From NCBI GenBank assembly GCA_937995535.1, contig CALKJU010000046.1:24823-88822 (forward strand): a stretch of DNA of 64,000 nucleotides. Direction: 5' to 3'. Under the pieces are notes generated by a model. It was not told where the DNA came from, did not search any database, and saw only the letters and a program-made list of their open reading frames with translations. The DNA is from an uncultured Alphaproteobacteria bacterium. GTDB taxonomy: Bacteria; Pseudomonadota; Alphaproteobacteria; Geminicoccales; Geminicoccaceae. The translations under genes were made by a program, and so were the position numbers. Of this stretch, positions 49,352 to 57,589 are shown one piece after another (the first letter of the stretch is position 1; the number at the start of each line of letters is the position of its first letter).

Positions 49352-49540
49352 GGCGTTATCCCCTCTCCCCTGTGCGTTCCCCCGCGCCGCCGACGCGCGG
49401 CGCTGACAGGCGACAGGTAACGAGAGGGCGGGGCCGGCCGCCGGGCCAAGGCTAAGGAGTCGTCTCCGGGTACGGTAAACCCAAGGTTAATCGGGCGCTA
49501 TGGCGTATCTGGATATGTCAACCGCGGCGACTCCGCGCCG

Positions 49541-49687
49541 TCAGACCAGCCAGACGAGGGCGAGGACCGCCACGCCGAGCAGCGGCAGGAGCCAGACCGC
49601 AACGACCTCGCCGACCGGCAGCCGCCGTGGCCGAGGCGCCGACCGGCGGCGGTCGTTCTCGTCACGGCAGGGTGCGCCCGTGCGCAT
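49541..49687 (-). CDS. Small single-helix membrane protein, hypothetical
   Basis: A 48-codon frame begins MRTGAPCRDENDRRRSAPRPRR and ends with one hydrophobic helix (VVAVWLLPLLGVAVLALVWLV). A strong purine-rich site GAGGAGAAGGA (49690-49700) precedes the ATG at the right distance, which makes it a credible gene despite its size. A perfect CRP-type palindrome lies 64 bases upstream. The positive N terminus suggests a cytoplasmic tail. No family is recognised. Confidence 0.6.
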   Translation of the reverse strand: MRTGAPCRDENDRRRSAPRPRRLPVGEVVAVWLLPLLGVAVLALVWLV

Positions 49688-49750
49688 CGTCCTTCTCCTC
49701 GGTGCTGGGGCTGCGTTGCACCACGGATCGCCGGACTGCCGCCGCGCGTC

Positions 49751-49766
49751 TGTGATCAACATCACA
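49751..49766. promoter_or_regulatory. Perfect CRP/FNR-type palindrome
   Basis: The sequence TGTGATCAACATCACA equals the CRP half-sites TGTGA and TCACA with exactly six bases between. It lies in the divergent gap between the small membrane protein (start 49687) and the enolase-superfamily gene (start 49853). A CRP/FNR-family regulator could control both. Binding is inferred only from the motif. Confidence 0.55.
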
Positions 49767-49852
49767 CCCCGACCTGCCCCGTCCCGGGCACGGCCGCGCT
49801 TTCGCCGCGGCGTGCCTCCGCGTACGGTCGCCGGCGAGCAGGGAGGCCGGGC

Positions 49853-50995
49853 ATGGCCAGGATCGTCCAGGTGACGGCGAGCGCGCATTCGCGCCCGTTC
49901 CAGGGTGCGGCCCTCGTGCGCAACGCCTTGGGTGCCAACATCAAGCGCGATACGGTCGTGGTCCGTGTCACGGCCGATGACGGCACGGTCGGCTGGGGCG
50001 AGTCGCACCACGGCCAGAACCCGACCGCGATGGTCGAGATCGTCAAGGGCATGGGCTCGCTCGCGATCGGTGCCGACCCGTTCGACAGCGAGGGGATCTG
50101 GGCGCGCCTCGCCTACCAGCAGGTCCAGACCCATGGCCTCGGCGCCGGCAGCGTCATCGCGCTCTCCGGCATCGACATCGCGCTCTGGGACCTGAAGGGC
50201 AAGCTCCTCGGCCAGCCGGTCTGGCGGCTGCTCGGTGGCGCGCGGAAGAGGATCCGCGCCTATGCCGGGGGCCTCAGCCTCGGCTTCCAGCCCGTGGACA
50301 CGCTCGAACAGGAGGTGGCGGCCCTGGTCGCGCAGGGCTACGGCGCGATCAAGCTGCGCGTCGGCGACCACCCGAAGCGCGACGCGCAGCGCGTCGGCCA
50401 CATCCGCAAGGCCTTTCCGGATCTCGACATCGCCGTCGACGCGCAGACCCGCTACACGCCGCTCGATATCCCCGAGGTCCTCGACTACTGTGAGAAGTAC
50501 CGCGTCTACTGGCTCGAGGAGCCGTTCGCCACCGACAACCTGCGCGCCTACGTCGAGACCGCGCGCAAGACGCGGATTCCCCTGGCCGCCGGCGAGAACC
50601 ACTATCTCAGGAAGGCGTTTCGCGAGCTGTTCGGGCAGGGGGCGATCGCCATCGCCCAGGCCGACTGCACCAAGGCCGGCGGCATCAGCGAGGTGAAGAA
50701 GATCGCCGACATGGCGGTGGCCTACGATCTCTGGATGGCGCCGCACACCAGCCACAGCGTGATCTCCGCCGCGGCCAACACGCATCTACTCTGCGCGCTG
50801 TCGAACGGCCTCATCTACGAGGCCGACGTGGCCAAGGTGAACCCGTTCCGCACCGACCTGTCGAAAGTCCCCTGCGCCGTCGTCGACGGCCACATCGAGC
50901 CCACCGACCGCCCCGGCCTCGGCCTCGACATCGACGAGGAGGTTCTTGCCAACCACCCGGCCATCCCGGGCCCGTGCTACATCCCGGGGGGGTGA
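49853..50995 (+). CDS. Mandelate racemase/muconate lactonizing enzyme family protein
   Basis: The 380-residue enolase-superfamily enzyme has a capping domain with VGWGESHHGQNP, and barrel residues IKLRVG (K-x-R in place of the common KxK), DAQTRY, EEPFATDN and AAGENHY as metal ligands. A His lies in APHTSHSVI. It would abstract an alpha proton from a carboxylate substrate, most likely a sugar acid. The ATG at 49853 follows an AGGGAGG site. It is first of a plus-strand cassette with the LLM flavoenzyme, AEC transporter and SDR. Confidence 0.88.
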   Translation: MARIVQVTASAHSRPFQGAALVRNALGANIKRDTVVVRVTADDGTVGWGESHHGQNPTAMVEIVKGMGSLAIGADPFDSEGIWARLAYQQVQTHGLGAGSVIALSGIDIALWDLKGKLLGQPVWRLLGGARKRIRAYAGGLSLGFQPVDTLEQEVAALVAQGYGAIKLRVGDHPKRDAQRVGHIRKAFPDLDIAVDAQTRYTPLDIPEVLDYCEKYRVYWLEEPFATDNLRAYVETARKTRIPLAAGENHYLRKAFRELFGQGAIAIAQADCTKAGGISEVKKIADMAVAYDLWMAPHTSHSVISAAANTHLLCALSNGLIYEADVAKVNPFRTDLSKVPCAVVDGHIEPTDRPGLGLDIDEEVLANHPAIPGPCYIPGG

Positions 50996-51110
50996 CCCGG
51001 AGCGGCACTCAGGCCGGCGCCGCCGCGACCGCGACCCGTGCCATCGCCCGGTTGACCCGCCGCACCGTCGTCGGCATCCTCGCGCGAAACGTTACGAGGG
51101 AGGCTCGGTG

Positions 51111-52232
51111 ATGCGGCTCGGCATGTTCATGCACCCGATCCAGGACTTCAGCCGCGGCTATCACACGCTGCTGATGGAGGATCTCGACGTCATCCGCACC
51201 GCCGACCGCGAGGGCTTCGACGAGGTCTGGCTCGGCGAGCATTATTTCCTGCCCTCGGAGCCGTTCGCCTCGCCCTTGATGATCTTCGCAAGGCTCGCCG
51301 CGGAATGTCCGCGGATCACCTTCGGCGCCGGCGTCGTCTGCCTGCCGCAGAAGCATCCGGCGATCGTCGCCGGGGAGGTCGCGCAGATCGACCACATGCT
51401 CAAGGGCCGGTTCATGTTCGGAATCGGCCCGGGCGGGGCGCCGCCGGACTTCGAGGCTTTCGGGGTGGTCGACAAGAACCGCCCGGAAATGCTCGAGGAG
51501 AGCATCGACATCATCCTCGAGCTGTGGAGCACCGACCCGCCCTACGACATCCAGGGCAAGTACTGGTCGTTCCAGGTCAAGGACAACGTGCTCCCGCACA
51601 TCGGCGTCGGCAAGATGACCGAGCCCTACCAGAAGCCGCATCCGCCGATCATGCTGCCGTCGATGAGCCGCGGCTCGGCCAGCGCGCGCCTCACCGCGCG
51701 GCGCGGCTGGCACATGATCTCGGCCAACTTCGTGCCCGAGGACATCGCCGTCGGCCACTGGCGCGACTGGGCCGACGAGCGCAAGCGCCTCGGCCTGCCG
51801 CTCGAGCCGCACAAATACCGCGCCGGGCGCACGCTGCTCGTCTGCGACAGCGACGAGGAGGCGCGCGCCTACCTCGCCAGCCCCGACTGCGCGCTCCGCT
51901 ACTACTTCAAGTACATCATCGGCCTGACCGGCCATGGCGGGTTCGTCGGGATGCTCAAGAACGATCCGGACATGCCGGACTCCGAGGTCACGGTCGATTA
52001 CTGTCTCGAGAACATCGTCATCGCCGGCAGCCCCCGGACCGTGGCCGAGCGGCTGGCCGCGTTCCGCGACAAGGTCGGGCCGTTCGAGACGCTCATCGTC
52101 TCGCACCATGACTGGGTGCACCGCTCCTTATGGGAGCGGCACATGCACCTCGTCGCGCACGAGATGATGCCGATCCTGCGCGACCTCACCGGCACCCGGC
52201 ACCTCGCCGCGGAGCGCCTCGCCGCCGAGTAG
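51111..52232 (+). CDS. LLM-class flavin-dependent oxidoreductase
   Basis: The 373-residue protein has the bacterial luciferase-like barrel: [69 protein letters not shown] and the late [19 protein letters not shown]. It should use FMN or F420-like reduced flavin to oxidise a small substrate. The ATG at 51111 follows a GAGGGAGG site. It follows the racemase-like gene by 115 bases and precedes a transporter. Confidence 0.9.
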   Translation: MRLGMFMHPIQDFSRGYHTLLMEDLDVIRTADREGFDEVWLGEHYFLPSEPFASPLMIFARLAAECPRITFGAGVVCLPQKHPAIVAGEVAQIDHMLKGRFMFGIGPGGAPPDFEAFGVVDKNRPEMLEESIDIILELWSTDPPYDIQGKYWSFQVKDNVLPHIGVGKMTEPYQKPHPPIMLPSMSRGSASARLTARRGWHMISANFVPEDIAVGHWRDWADERKRLGLPLEPHKYRAGRTLLVCDSDEEARAYLASPDCALRYYFKYIIGLTGHGGFVGMLKNDPDMPDSEVTVDYCLENIVIAGSPRTVAERLAAFRDKVGPFETLIVSHHDWVHRSLWERHMHLVAHEMMPILRDLTGTRHLAAERLAAE

Positions 52233-52250
52233 CCGGCCGCGGCGCCGGGT

Positions 52251-53165
52251 GTGGGTCCCGCCGGCGCCGCGCTGCTGCCCGTGGCCCTGCTGATCGCCCT
52301 GGGCTTTTCCCTGCGCCGCCTGCGGCTGCTCGATGCGGCCGGCTGGGCCGCCGTCGAGCGGCTCGTCTACTTCGTGCTCTTCCCGGCGCTGCTGTTCCTC
52401 GAGCTGGCCCGCACCGACCTCGCCGGGCAGCCGCTGCTGCGCCTCGGCGGCACGCTCCTCCTCACCCAGCTCCTCGTGGCCGCGGCGGTCGCCATGGCCC
52501 GCCCGTGGCTGCGCCTGTCCGGCCCCGCGTACACGAGCGTCCTGCAGGGTGTCGTGCGGTGGAACAGCTACGTCGCGGTGGCGCTCGCCCCGGCCCTGTT
52601 CGGGCCGGCCGGTGCGGCGCTCGTCGCGGTGGCCGTGGCGGTCATGGTGCCGGTCGCCAACCTGCTGAGCGTCGCCGCGCTCGCCCGCCACGGCAGCGGT
52701 CGCGCCGCAGGCCCGGCGACCCTGCTCCAGGCGCTGCTCGGCAACCCGCTGCTGCTCGCCTGCGCCGCCGGGATCGCGGTCAACCTCGCGCAGGTCCCGC
52801 TGCCCGGCCCGGTCACCGAGCCGCTGACGCTGCTCGCCCGCGCGACGCTGGCCCTGGGCCTGCTCGCGGTCGGTGCCGGCCTTGCGCCCCTGGCCGTCCT
52901 GCGCCGTCCGGCCCTGACCGTCGCCACCTGCGCCGCCAAGCTCGTCGTCAAGCCGGCGCTCGCCATCCTGATCGGGCGGCTGCTCGGCCTGGAGGCCACC
53001 GCTCTCGGCGTCGCGGCGCTGGCCTGCGCCGTGCCGACCGCGACCTCGGCCTACATCCTGGCGCGCCTTCTGGGCGGCGACGCGGAGCTGATGGCCGGCC
53101 TGATCACCGCGACGACGCTTGCCGCGCTGCTCACCCTGCCCCTGGTGCTGGCCCTCGCCGGCTGA
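52251..53165 (+). CDS. AEC-family (auxin efflux carrier type) transporter
   Basis: The 304-residue protein has about ten helices with typical features [17 protein letters not shown] near the N terminus and [41 protein letters not shown] at the end. AEC proteins carry organic acids or related anions. The GTG at 52251 starts 18 bases after the LLM gene, suggesting cotranscription. Substrate could relate to the neighbouring enzymes. Confidence 0.88.
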   Translation: MGPAGAALLPVALLIALGFSLRRLRLLDAAGWAAVERLVYFVLFPALLFLELARTDLAGQPLLRLGGTLLLTQLLVAAAVAMARPWLRLSGPAYTSVLQGVVRWNSYVAVALAPALFGPAGAALVAVAVAVMVPVANLLSVAALARHGSGRAAGPATLLQALLGNPLLLACAAGIAVNLAQVPLPGPVTEPLTLLARATLALGLLAVGAGLAPLAVLRRPALTVATCAAKLVVKPALAILIGRLLGLEATALGVAALACAVPTATSAYILARLLGGDAELMAGLITATTLAALLTLPLVLALAG

Positions 53166-53257
53166 GCGGGCAGCCGGGGCTGGACGGGCGCGGCAAGCTC
53201 GGTCATTCGAAGCCACGCCGCTGGTCGGCGACCAGGCCGTGCAGGGGAGGGAGAGCC

Positions 53258-54016
53258 TTGGACCAGTCGACGCACAAGATCGCGCTCGTCACCGGGGCGG
53301 GCAGCGGAATCGGCCGGGCCACGGCGCTGGCGCTGGCCGGCGCCGGCTGGTCGGTGGTGCTCGCCGGGCGCCGCGCCGCCGAGCTCGAGGCCACCGCTGC
53401 CGCCGGCCCTTCCGGTGCCACGCTGCTGCCGGTTCCGACCGACGTCACCGATCCCGCCGCGGTCGACGCGCTGTTCGCCACGATCGAGCGGCGCTTCGGC
53501 CGACTCGATCTGCTGTTCAACAATGCCGGGCGCGGCTCGGCCCCGGTGCCGATCGACGAGCTGCCGGTCGCCGACTGGCTCGCGGTGGTCGCCGTCAACC
53601 TGACCGGCGCCTATCTCTGCGCGCGCGGCGCCTTCGGCCTGATGCGCCGCCAGGAGCCGCGCGGCGGACGGATCATCAACAACGGCTCGATCTCGGCGCA
53701 CACCCCGCGGCCCTTCTCCGCGCCCTACACGGCGACCAAGCACGCCATCACCGGGCTGACCAAGTCCTTGTCCCTGGATGGCCGAGCCTTCGACATCGTC
53801 GCCGGGCAGATCGACATCGGCAACGCCGCCACCGAGATGACCGAGCGGATGAAGGGTGGTGTGCTGCAGGCCGACGGCCGCTTGGCGCCGGAGCCGACCA
53901 TGGACGTGCGTCACGTCGCCGACGCGATCGTCCACATGGCGAGCCTGCCGCTCGACGCGAACATCCTGTTCCTCACCGTGATGGCCAACAAGATGCCGTT
54001 CGTCGGCCGCGGCTGA
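53258..54016 (+). CDS. Short-chain dehydrogenase/reductase
   Basis: The 252-residue SDR has the nucleotide loop TGAGSGIG, the NNAG motif, Ser in NNGSISAH, and the Tyr-Lys pair YTATK. A TTG at 53258 after a GGGGAGGGAGAG site is the likely start, as no ATG fits. It reduces or oxidises a carbonyl or alcohol with NAD(P). It lies 92 bases after the AEC gene and probably ends the cassette. Confidence 0.9.
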   Translation: MDQSTHKIALVTGAGSGIGRATALALAGAGWSVVLAGRRAAELEATAAAGPSGATLLPVPTDVTDPAAVDALFATIERRFGRLDLLFNNAGRGSAPVPIDELPVADWLAVVAVNLTGAYLCARGAFGLMRRQEPRGGRIINNGSISAHTPRPFSAPYTATKHAITGLTKSLSLDGRAFDIVAGQIDIGNAATEMTERMKGGVLQADGRLAPEPTMDVRHVADAIVHMASLPLDANILFLTVMANKMPFVGRG

Positions 54017-54101
54017 CGCCGGCCATCGCTTGATCTGGCGCAACGACAGCGGCGGCCTCGGCTGGCCTGCTGGCCGCCATTGAACCCGCAGCGAGCCCCC
54101 G

Positions 54102-54368
54102 ATGAACCACCGTCACCGCAAGATCCTCCACGCGCTGTTCGCCCATCCGGTGAGCGCCAACATTCCGGCCAGGGGCGTCGAGGCGATGCTCGGCGAACTG
54201 GGTGCCGAGGTGACGACCGGCGGGCACGGCCGGCTGCACATCCGCCTCGACGGCCACCAGCTCGTGCTGTCGCACCGGGGTGCCGAGCTGAGCCCGCAGG
54301 AGGTCCAGCAGCTCCGCAGGTTTCTGATCGACCGCGGCGTCGACCCGGTGACCCAGTACCCGCTCTGA
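54102..54368 (+). CDS. HicA-like small protein, orphan
   Basis: The 88-residue product MNHRHRKILHALFAHPVSANI... with AMLGELGAEVTTGGHGRLHIRLDGHQLVLSHR resembles the HicA toxin fold (alpha-beta-beta-beta-alpha), in which a His after a Gly-rich turn is catalytic. No HicB antitoxin is adjacent, so it may not act as a toxin; related solitary proteins are common in proteobacteria. It is convergent with the DinB-family gene, 4 bases apart. Confidence 0.6.
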   Translation: MNHRHRKILHALFAHPVSANIPARGVEAMLGELGAEVTTGGHGRLHIRLDGHQLVLSHRGAELSPQEVQQLRRFLIDRGVDPVTQYPL

Positions 54369-54372
54369 GCGC

Positions 54373-54882
54373 TCAGCCCTCGCCGATCTCGCGCAGATAG
54401 TAGATCAGGTCGAGCGGCGGCGGGGCGACGTCGGTCTGCGTGAGCTGGTCGTGGACCTGGCCGCGATGGTGGGTCTGGTGGTTGAAGGCGTGCAGCCAGC
54501 AGAGATGCCAGGGCGTGCGCATCTCGGTCTGCGGCCGCGACACCATCCGATAGACGACGTTGCGCGTGACGTCGGCCTCGTCGGCGGCGTCGAGAACGTC
54601 GATCAGGCGCGCGTCCTCGGCCTCGCGCGCCGCCGTGAGCGACGGCAGGTCGGCGTAGAGCTGCTCGTCGAGCCGATAGGGCGGCGGCGGCTCGCCGACG
54701 ATCCGCGCCAGCCACAGCCGGTCGGCGACCACGAGGTGGTTGAGAGTGCCGTGGATCGAGCCGAAGAAGGCACGCCGCGGCGCGTGGTACTCGGCCGCCG
54801 GCAGGGCGGCGCAGGCGGCGTAGAGCCGGGCGTTGGCCCAGCGGTTGTAACGCGCCATGCGGCGCAGATGGGCGAGCATCAT
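54373..54882 (-). CDS. DinB-family (DUF664-like) metal-binding protein
   Basis: The 169-residue four-helix protein has the DinB/YfiT histidine arrangement: His in FGSIHGTLNHLVVAD and HxxxH in FNHQTHHRGQVHDQL. These residues would bind a divalent metal. Members include thiol transferases and damage-inducible proteins; the function here is unknown. The double ATG (54882, 54879) makes the exact start uncertain by one codon. It is divergent from the K+ channel gene. Confidence 0.88.
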   Translation of the reverse strand: MMLAHLRRMARYNRWANARLYAACAALPAAEYHAPRRAFFGSIHGTLNHLVVADRLWLARIVGEPPPPYRLDEQLYADLPSLTAAREAEDARLIDVLDAADEADVTRNVVYRMVSRPQTEMRTPWHLCWLHAFNHQTHHRGQVHDQLTQTDVAPPPLDLIYYLREIGEG

Positions 54883-54975
54883 GGGCGGGTCCCGGAACGC
54901 GGTGGACGACGAGCAAAGGCGGTTCCGGCCGCGGAGATCAAGCCGTCGCGGCGCTCGCGGAGGCTCTTGGGCACG

Positions 54976-56133
54976 ATGAGCTGGCGTCGCCGCATCCACG
55001 AGCTGCTCGAGGACGAGGACGGGCTCGCCCGCGGCGCTGGCGCGGTCCGCGCCGCCATCACCACGCTGATCGGGCTCAGTATCGTCGGCACGATACTCGA
55101 CAGCGTGCCGTCGATCGGCGCGCGCTGGAGCGGCCCTCTGGCCACCGTCGAGACCCTGGTCGTGCTCGCCTTCACTGTCGAGTACATGATGCGCCTGTGG
55201 GTCTGTGTCGAGGACCGGGCGGAGCGCTACACGCACCCGCTGTGGGGCCGCCTGCGCTATGCCCGCACGCCGCTGGCGGTGGTCGACCTGCTCGCCGTGC
55301 TGCCCTGGTGGCTGGGGCTCCTGACCCCGATCAGTCCGGTCCTGCTGCGCTCGTTGCGGCTGATCCGGCTGCTCAAGATCGCCCGCATCTCGCCCGCCCT
55401 CGGCACGCTCGAGCTGGTCGTCTACAACGAGCGCCGCGCGCTGCTCGCGGTGGCGGTGCTCGCGGGCGTCACGCTGCTGCTCGCCTCGGCGCTGATCTAC
55501 GCCGCGGAGCGCGACGCCCAGCCCGAGGTGTTCGGCTCGATCCCGGCGGCCCTGTGGTGGGCGGTGGCGACACTCACCACGGTCGGCTACGGCGACGCCG
55601 TGCCGGTCACGCCGGCCGGCCGGCTGATCGGCGGCCTGACCGCGCTGGCGGCGATCGCCATGCTCGCCCTGCCGACGGCGATCCTCGGTGCCGGCTTCGT
55701 CCAGGAAATGCACAAGCGCGACTTCGCCAGCGTGGCGGCGATGGTCGCGCGGGTGCCGGTGTTCCGTCATCTGGCGCCGGCGCAGCTCGCCGAGGTCGCG
55801 GGCCTCCTCCAGCCGCGCCAGCTTCCGCCACGCTACACGGTGATCCGCCGCGGCGAGCATGCCGGCTCGATGTACTTCATCGACGCCGGGGAGGTCTCGG
55901 TGCGCACCCCGCAGCGGCGGCTGACGCTCGGGCCGGGTGACTATTTCGGCGAGCTGGCGCTGCTTGAGCCCGGACCGCGCCATACGACCATCGTCACGCT
56001 GACCGGCTGCCGCCTTCTCGAGCTGCGCGCCGGCGACTTCCAGCGCCTGATCGCCGGCGACCCGACGCTGCGTGAGCGGATGCTCGAGGAGATGCGGGCG
56101 CGTTACGCCGTGGAGCTGGGTGGCTCCACCTGA
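54976..56133 (+). CDS. Cyclic-nucleotide-gated potassium channel (MlotiK1-like)
   Basis: The 385-residue protein has six helices with an S4 segment RSLRLIRLLKIARI, the selectivity filter TTVGYGD near residue 201, and a C-terminal cyclic-nucleotide-binding domain (about 265-380) with FGELALLEPGPRHTTIV. It looks like the Mesorhizobium MlotiK1 type, although the loop after GELALL has RHTT where RxAT is usual. It would conduct K+ in response to cAMP. Its last 31 bases overlap the end of the convergent hydrolase gene. Confidence 0.9.
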   Translation: MSWRRRIHELLEDEDGLARGAGAVRAAITTLIGLSIVGTILDSVPSIGARWSGPLATVETLVVLAFTVEYMMRLWVCVEDRAERYTHPLWGRLRYARTPLAVVDLLAVLPWWLGLLTPISPVLLRSLRLIRLLKIARISPALGTLELVVYNERRALLAVAVLAGVTLLLASALIYAAERDAQPEVFGSIPAALWWAVATLTTVGYGDAVPVTPAGRLIGGLTALAAIAMLALPTAILGAGFVQEMHKRDFASVAAMVARVPVFRHLAPAQLAEVAGLLQPRQLPPRYTVIRRGEHAGSMYFIDAGEVSVRTPQRRLTLGPGDYFGELALLEPGPRHTTIVTLTGCRLLELRAGDFQRLIAGDPTLRERMLEEMRARYAVELGGST

Positions 56134-57008
56134 GCCGCGAGGAACTCGGCGAGCACCGCCGTGGTCGCCTCCGCCGCCTCCTCGGGCAGGAAATGGCCGC
56201 ACGGCAAGGCCCGGCCGGCGACCGGGCCGGACGCTCGCTCGCGCCAGGTCGCCAGCACGTCGAAGTGCCGCTGCATCAGCCCGCGCTCGCCCCACAGCAC
56301 GAGCAGCGGGCAGGTGATCCGCCGCGCCAGGTCGGCCTCGTCATGGGCGAGGTCGATGCTCGCCGCGGCGCGATAGTCCGCGCAGCTCGCGTGGATCGTC
56401 GCCGGATCGCGAAAGCAGCGTTGGTACTCGGCGAGCGCCTCGGGCGCGTAGATGTCCAGCCCATGACCGCCCCAGCCGGACAGCTTCCAGTGCAGGTAGA
56501 AAATCGGGTCGGCGCCGATCAGCCGCTCCGGCAGCGGCGCCGGCTGGGCGAGGAACAGCCAGTGATAGTAGCCGAGCGCCAGCTCGCGCGTCAGCCCGGC
56601 GAAGAGCGTGCGGGTGGGGACGATGTCGAGCACCGCCGCGCGCGTGATCCGCTCGGCATGATCGAGGCACATCCGGTGCGCGACCCGCCCGCCGCGGTCG
56701 TGGCCGACCACGGCGAACCGCGCGTGGCCCAGCGCCTGCATCGCCTCGACCTGGTCCTGGGCCATGGCCCGCTTGGCGTAGGTGCCATGCTCCGGATCGT
56801 CCGGCGGCTTGCCGCTGTCGCCGTAGCCGCGCAGGTCGGCGCAGACCACGGTGTGCGAGCGCGCGAGCGCCGGTGCCACCCGGTGCCACATCGCGTGCGT
56901 CTGCGGATAGCCGTGGAGCAGCAGGACGGCCGGCCCGTCGCCGGCGATGCGCAGGAAGATGCGCGTGCCGCTGGTGTCGATGGTGCGCGCCGCGAAGCCT
57001 TCGAACAT
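56103..57008 (-). CDS. Alpha/beta hydrolase, haloacetate (fluoroacetate) dehalogenase-like
   Basis: The 301-residue hydrolase has the nucleophile Asp in GHDRGGRVAHR with the two arginines that bind the carboxylate, the halide-stabilising HW pair in YYHWLFLAQP, and the catalytic His in CGHFLPEE. This combination marks fluoroacetate/haloacetate dehalogenases rather than ordinary esterases. It releases halide from haloacetate. Epoxide hydrolases of the same fold are an alternative. It overlaps the channel gene tail-to-tail. Confidence 0.8.
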   Translation of the reverse strand: MFEGFAARTIDTSGTRIFLRIAGDGPAVLLLHGYPQTHAMWHRVAPALARSHTVVCADLRGYGDSGKPPDDPEHGTYAKRAMAQDQVEAMQALGHARFAVVGHDRGGRVAHRMCLDHAERITRAAVLDIVPTRTLFAGLTRELALGYYHWLFLAQPAPLPERLIGADPIFYLHWKLSGWGGHGLDIYAPEALAEYQRCFRDPATIHASCADYRAAASIDLAHDEADLARRITCPLLVLWGERGLMQRHFDVLATWRERASGPVAGRALPCGHFLPEEAAEATTAVLAEFLAAQVEPPSSTA

Positions 57009-57295
57009 CGCGTTCCCCGCTGGCCGGCACGCCATGCTCGCCCGGCGACCGCGGGGCGGCAAGCGCGTCCGCGCGGCGGCCGTCGAACGCTCGCCCGAGC
57101 GCCCGCAACGCCAGATAAATTACTGGTGCAACGTTTCCTTTCGATGTCGGCGATCTTGTCCGGACGGTCAGGGATCGATCGTCGTCCGGCAATGCTGCAA
57201 TGCAAAAACGCCGCTTCAGGGCGATCCGGCGACTGCCCATATCCGCGCCGAGGCCGGTCCGCGGACCGCGGCGGCCCTGATCGAGGAACGAGACC

Positions 57296-57517
57296 ATGAG
57301 CACGCAGACCCTGAACGCCTACCATGCCACGGCGGCCGAGACCGGCCTGCCGGGCGGGCTCTTCGCGCGGGTGATGGCGTGGATCGACGAGCAGCGGCGC
57401 TATCGCCGCACGCTGGCGGAGCTCTCGCAGCTCACCGACCGCGAGCTCGAGGACATCGGCATCAGCCGGGCCGACATCGATTCCGTCGCGCGGGGTTGCG
57501 CGCTGAGCCGGCGGTGA
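57296..57517 (+). CDS. DUF1127 family small protein
   Basis: The 73-residue protein ends with the DUF1127 helical motif YRRTLAELSQLTDRELEDIGISRADIDSVARG. DUF1127 proteins are small, often stress-regulated and in Rhodobacter (CcaF1) bind RNA. The 287-base upstream region is the least GC-rich in this area, with AAATTACTGG near 57116 and CAATGCAAAAACG near 57197, but no firm promoter can be drawn. A strong hairpin follows the gene. Confidence 0.88.
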   Translation: MSTQTLNAYHATAAETGLPGGLFARVMAWIDEQRRYRRTLAELSQLTDRELEDIGISRADIDSVARGCALSRR

Positions 57518-57543
57518 CCCCTCCCCGCCGGCCGGCACGCCTG

Positions 57544-57574
57544 CGAAGGGCCGGACGTCTCGTCCGGCCCTTCG
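57544..57574. terminator. Bidirectional hairpin terminator
   Basis: A perfect 14-bp stem (CGAAGGGCCGGACG, loop TCT, then its complement) lies between the convergent DUF1127 gene (ends 57517) and the CBS gene (ends 57590). There is no T tract, so termination could be Rho-assisted; the position between two converging genes supports the call. Confidence 0.65.
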
Positions 57575-57589
57575 TGCGTCCGGAGCCGC

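Noticed and set aside
46685..49420. 911-codon plus-strand frame opposite the dehydrogenase and RTX genes
   Set aside because: The Val/Ala repeats are the antisense image of the GGxGxD repeats; there is no start signal or family match.
49516..49521. TTGACA hexamer upstream of the RTX gene on the minus strand
   Set aside because: No matching -10 element at 16-18 bases; too weak to call a promoter.
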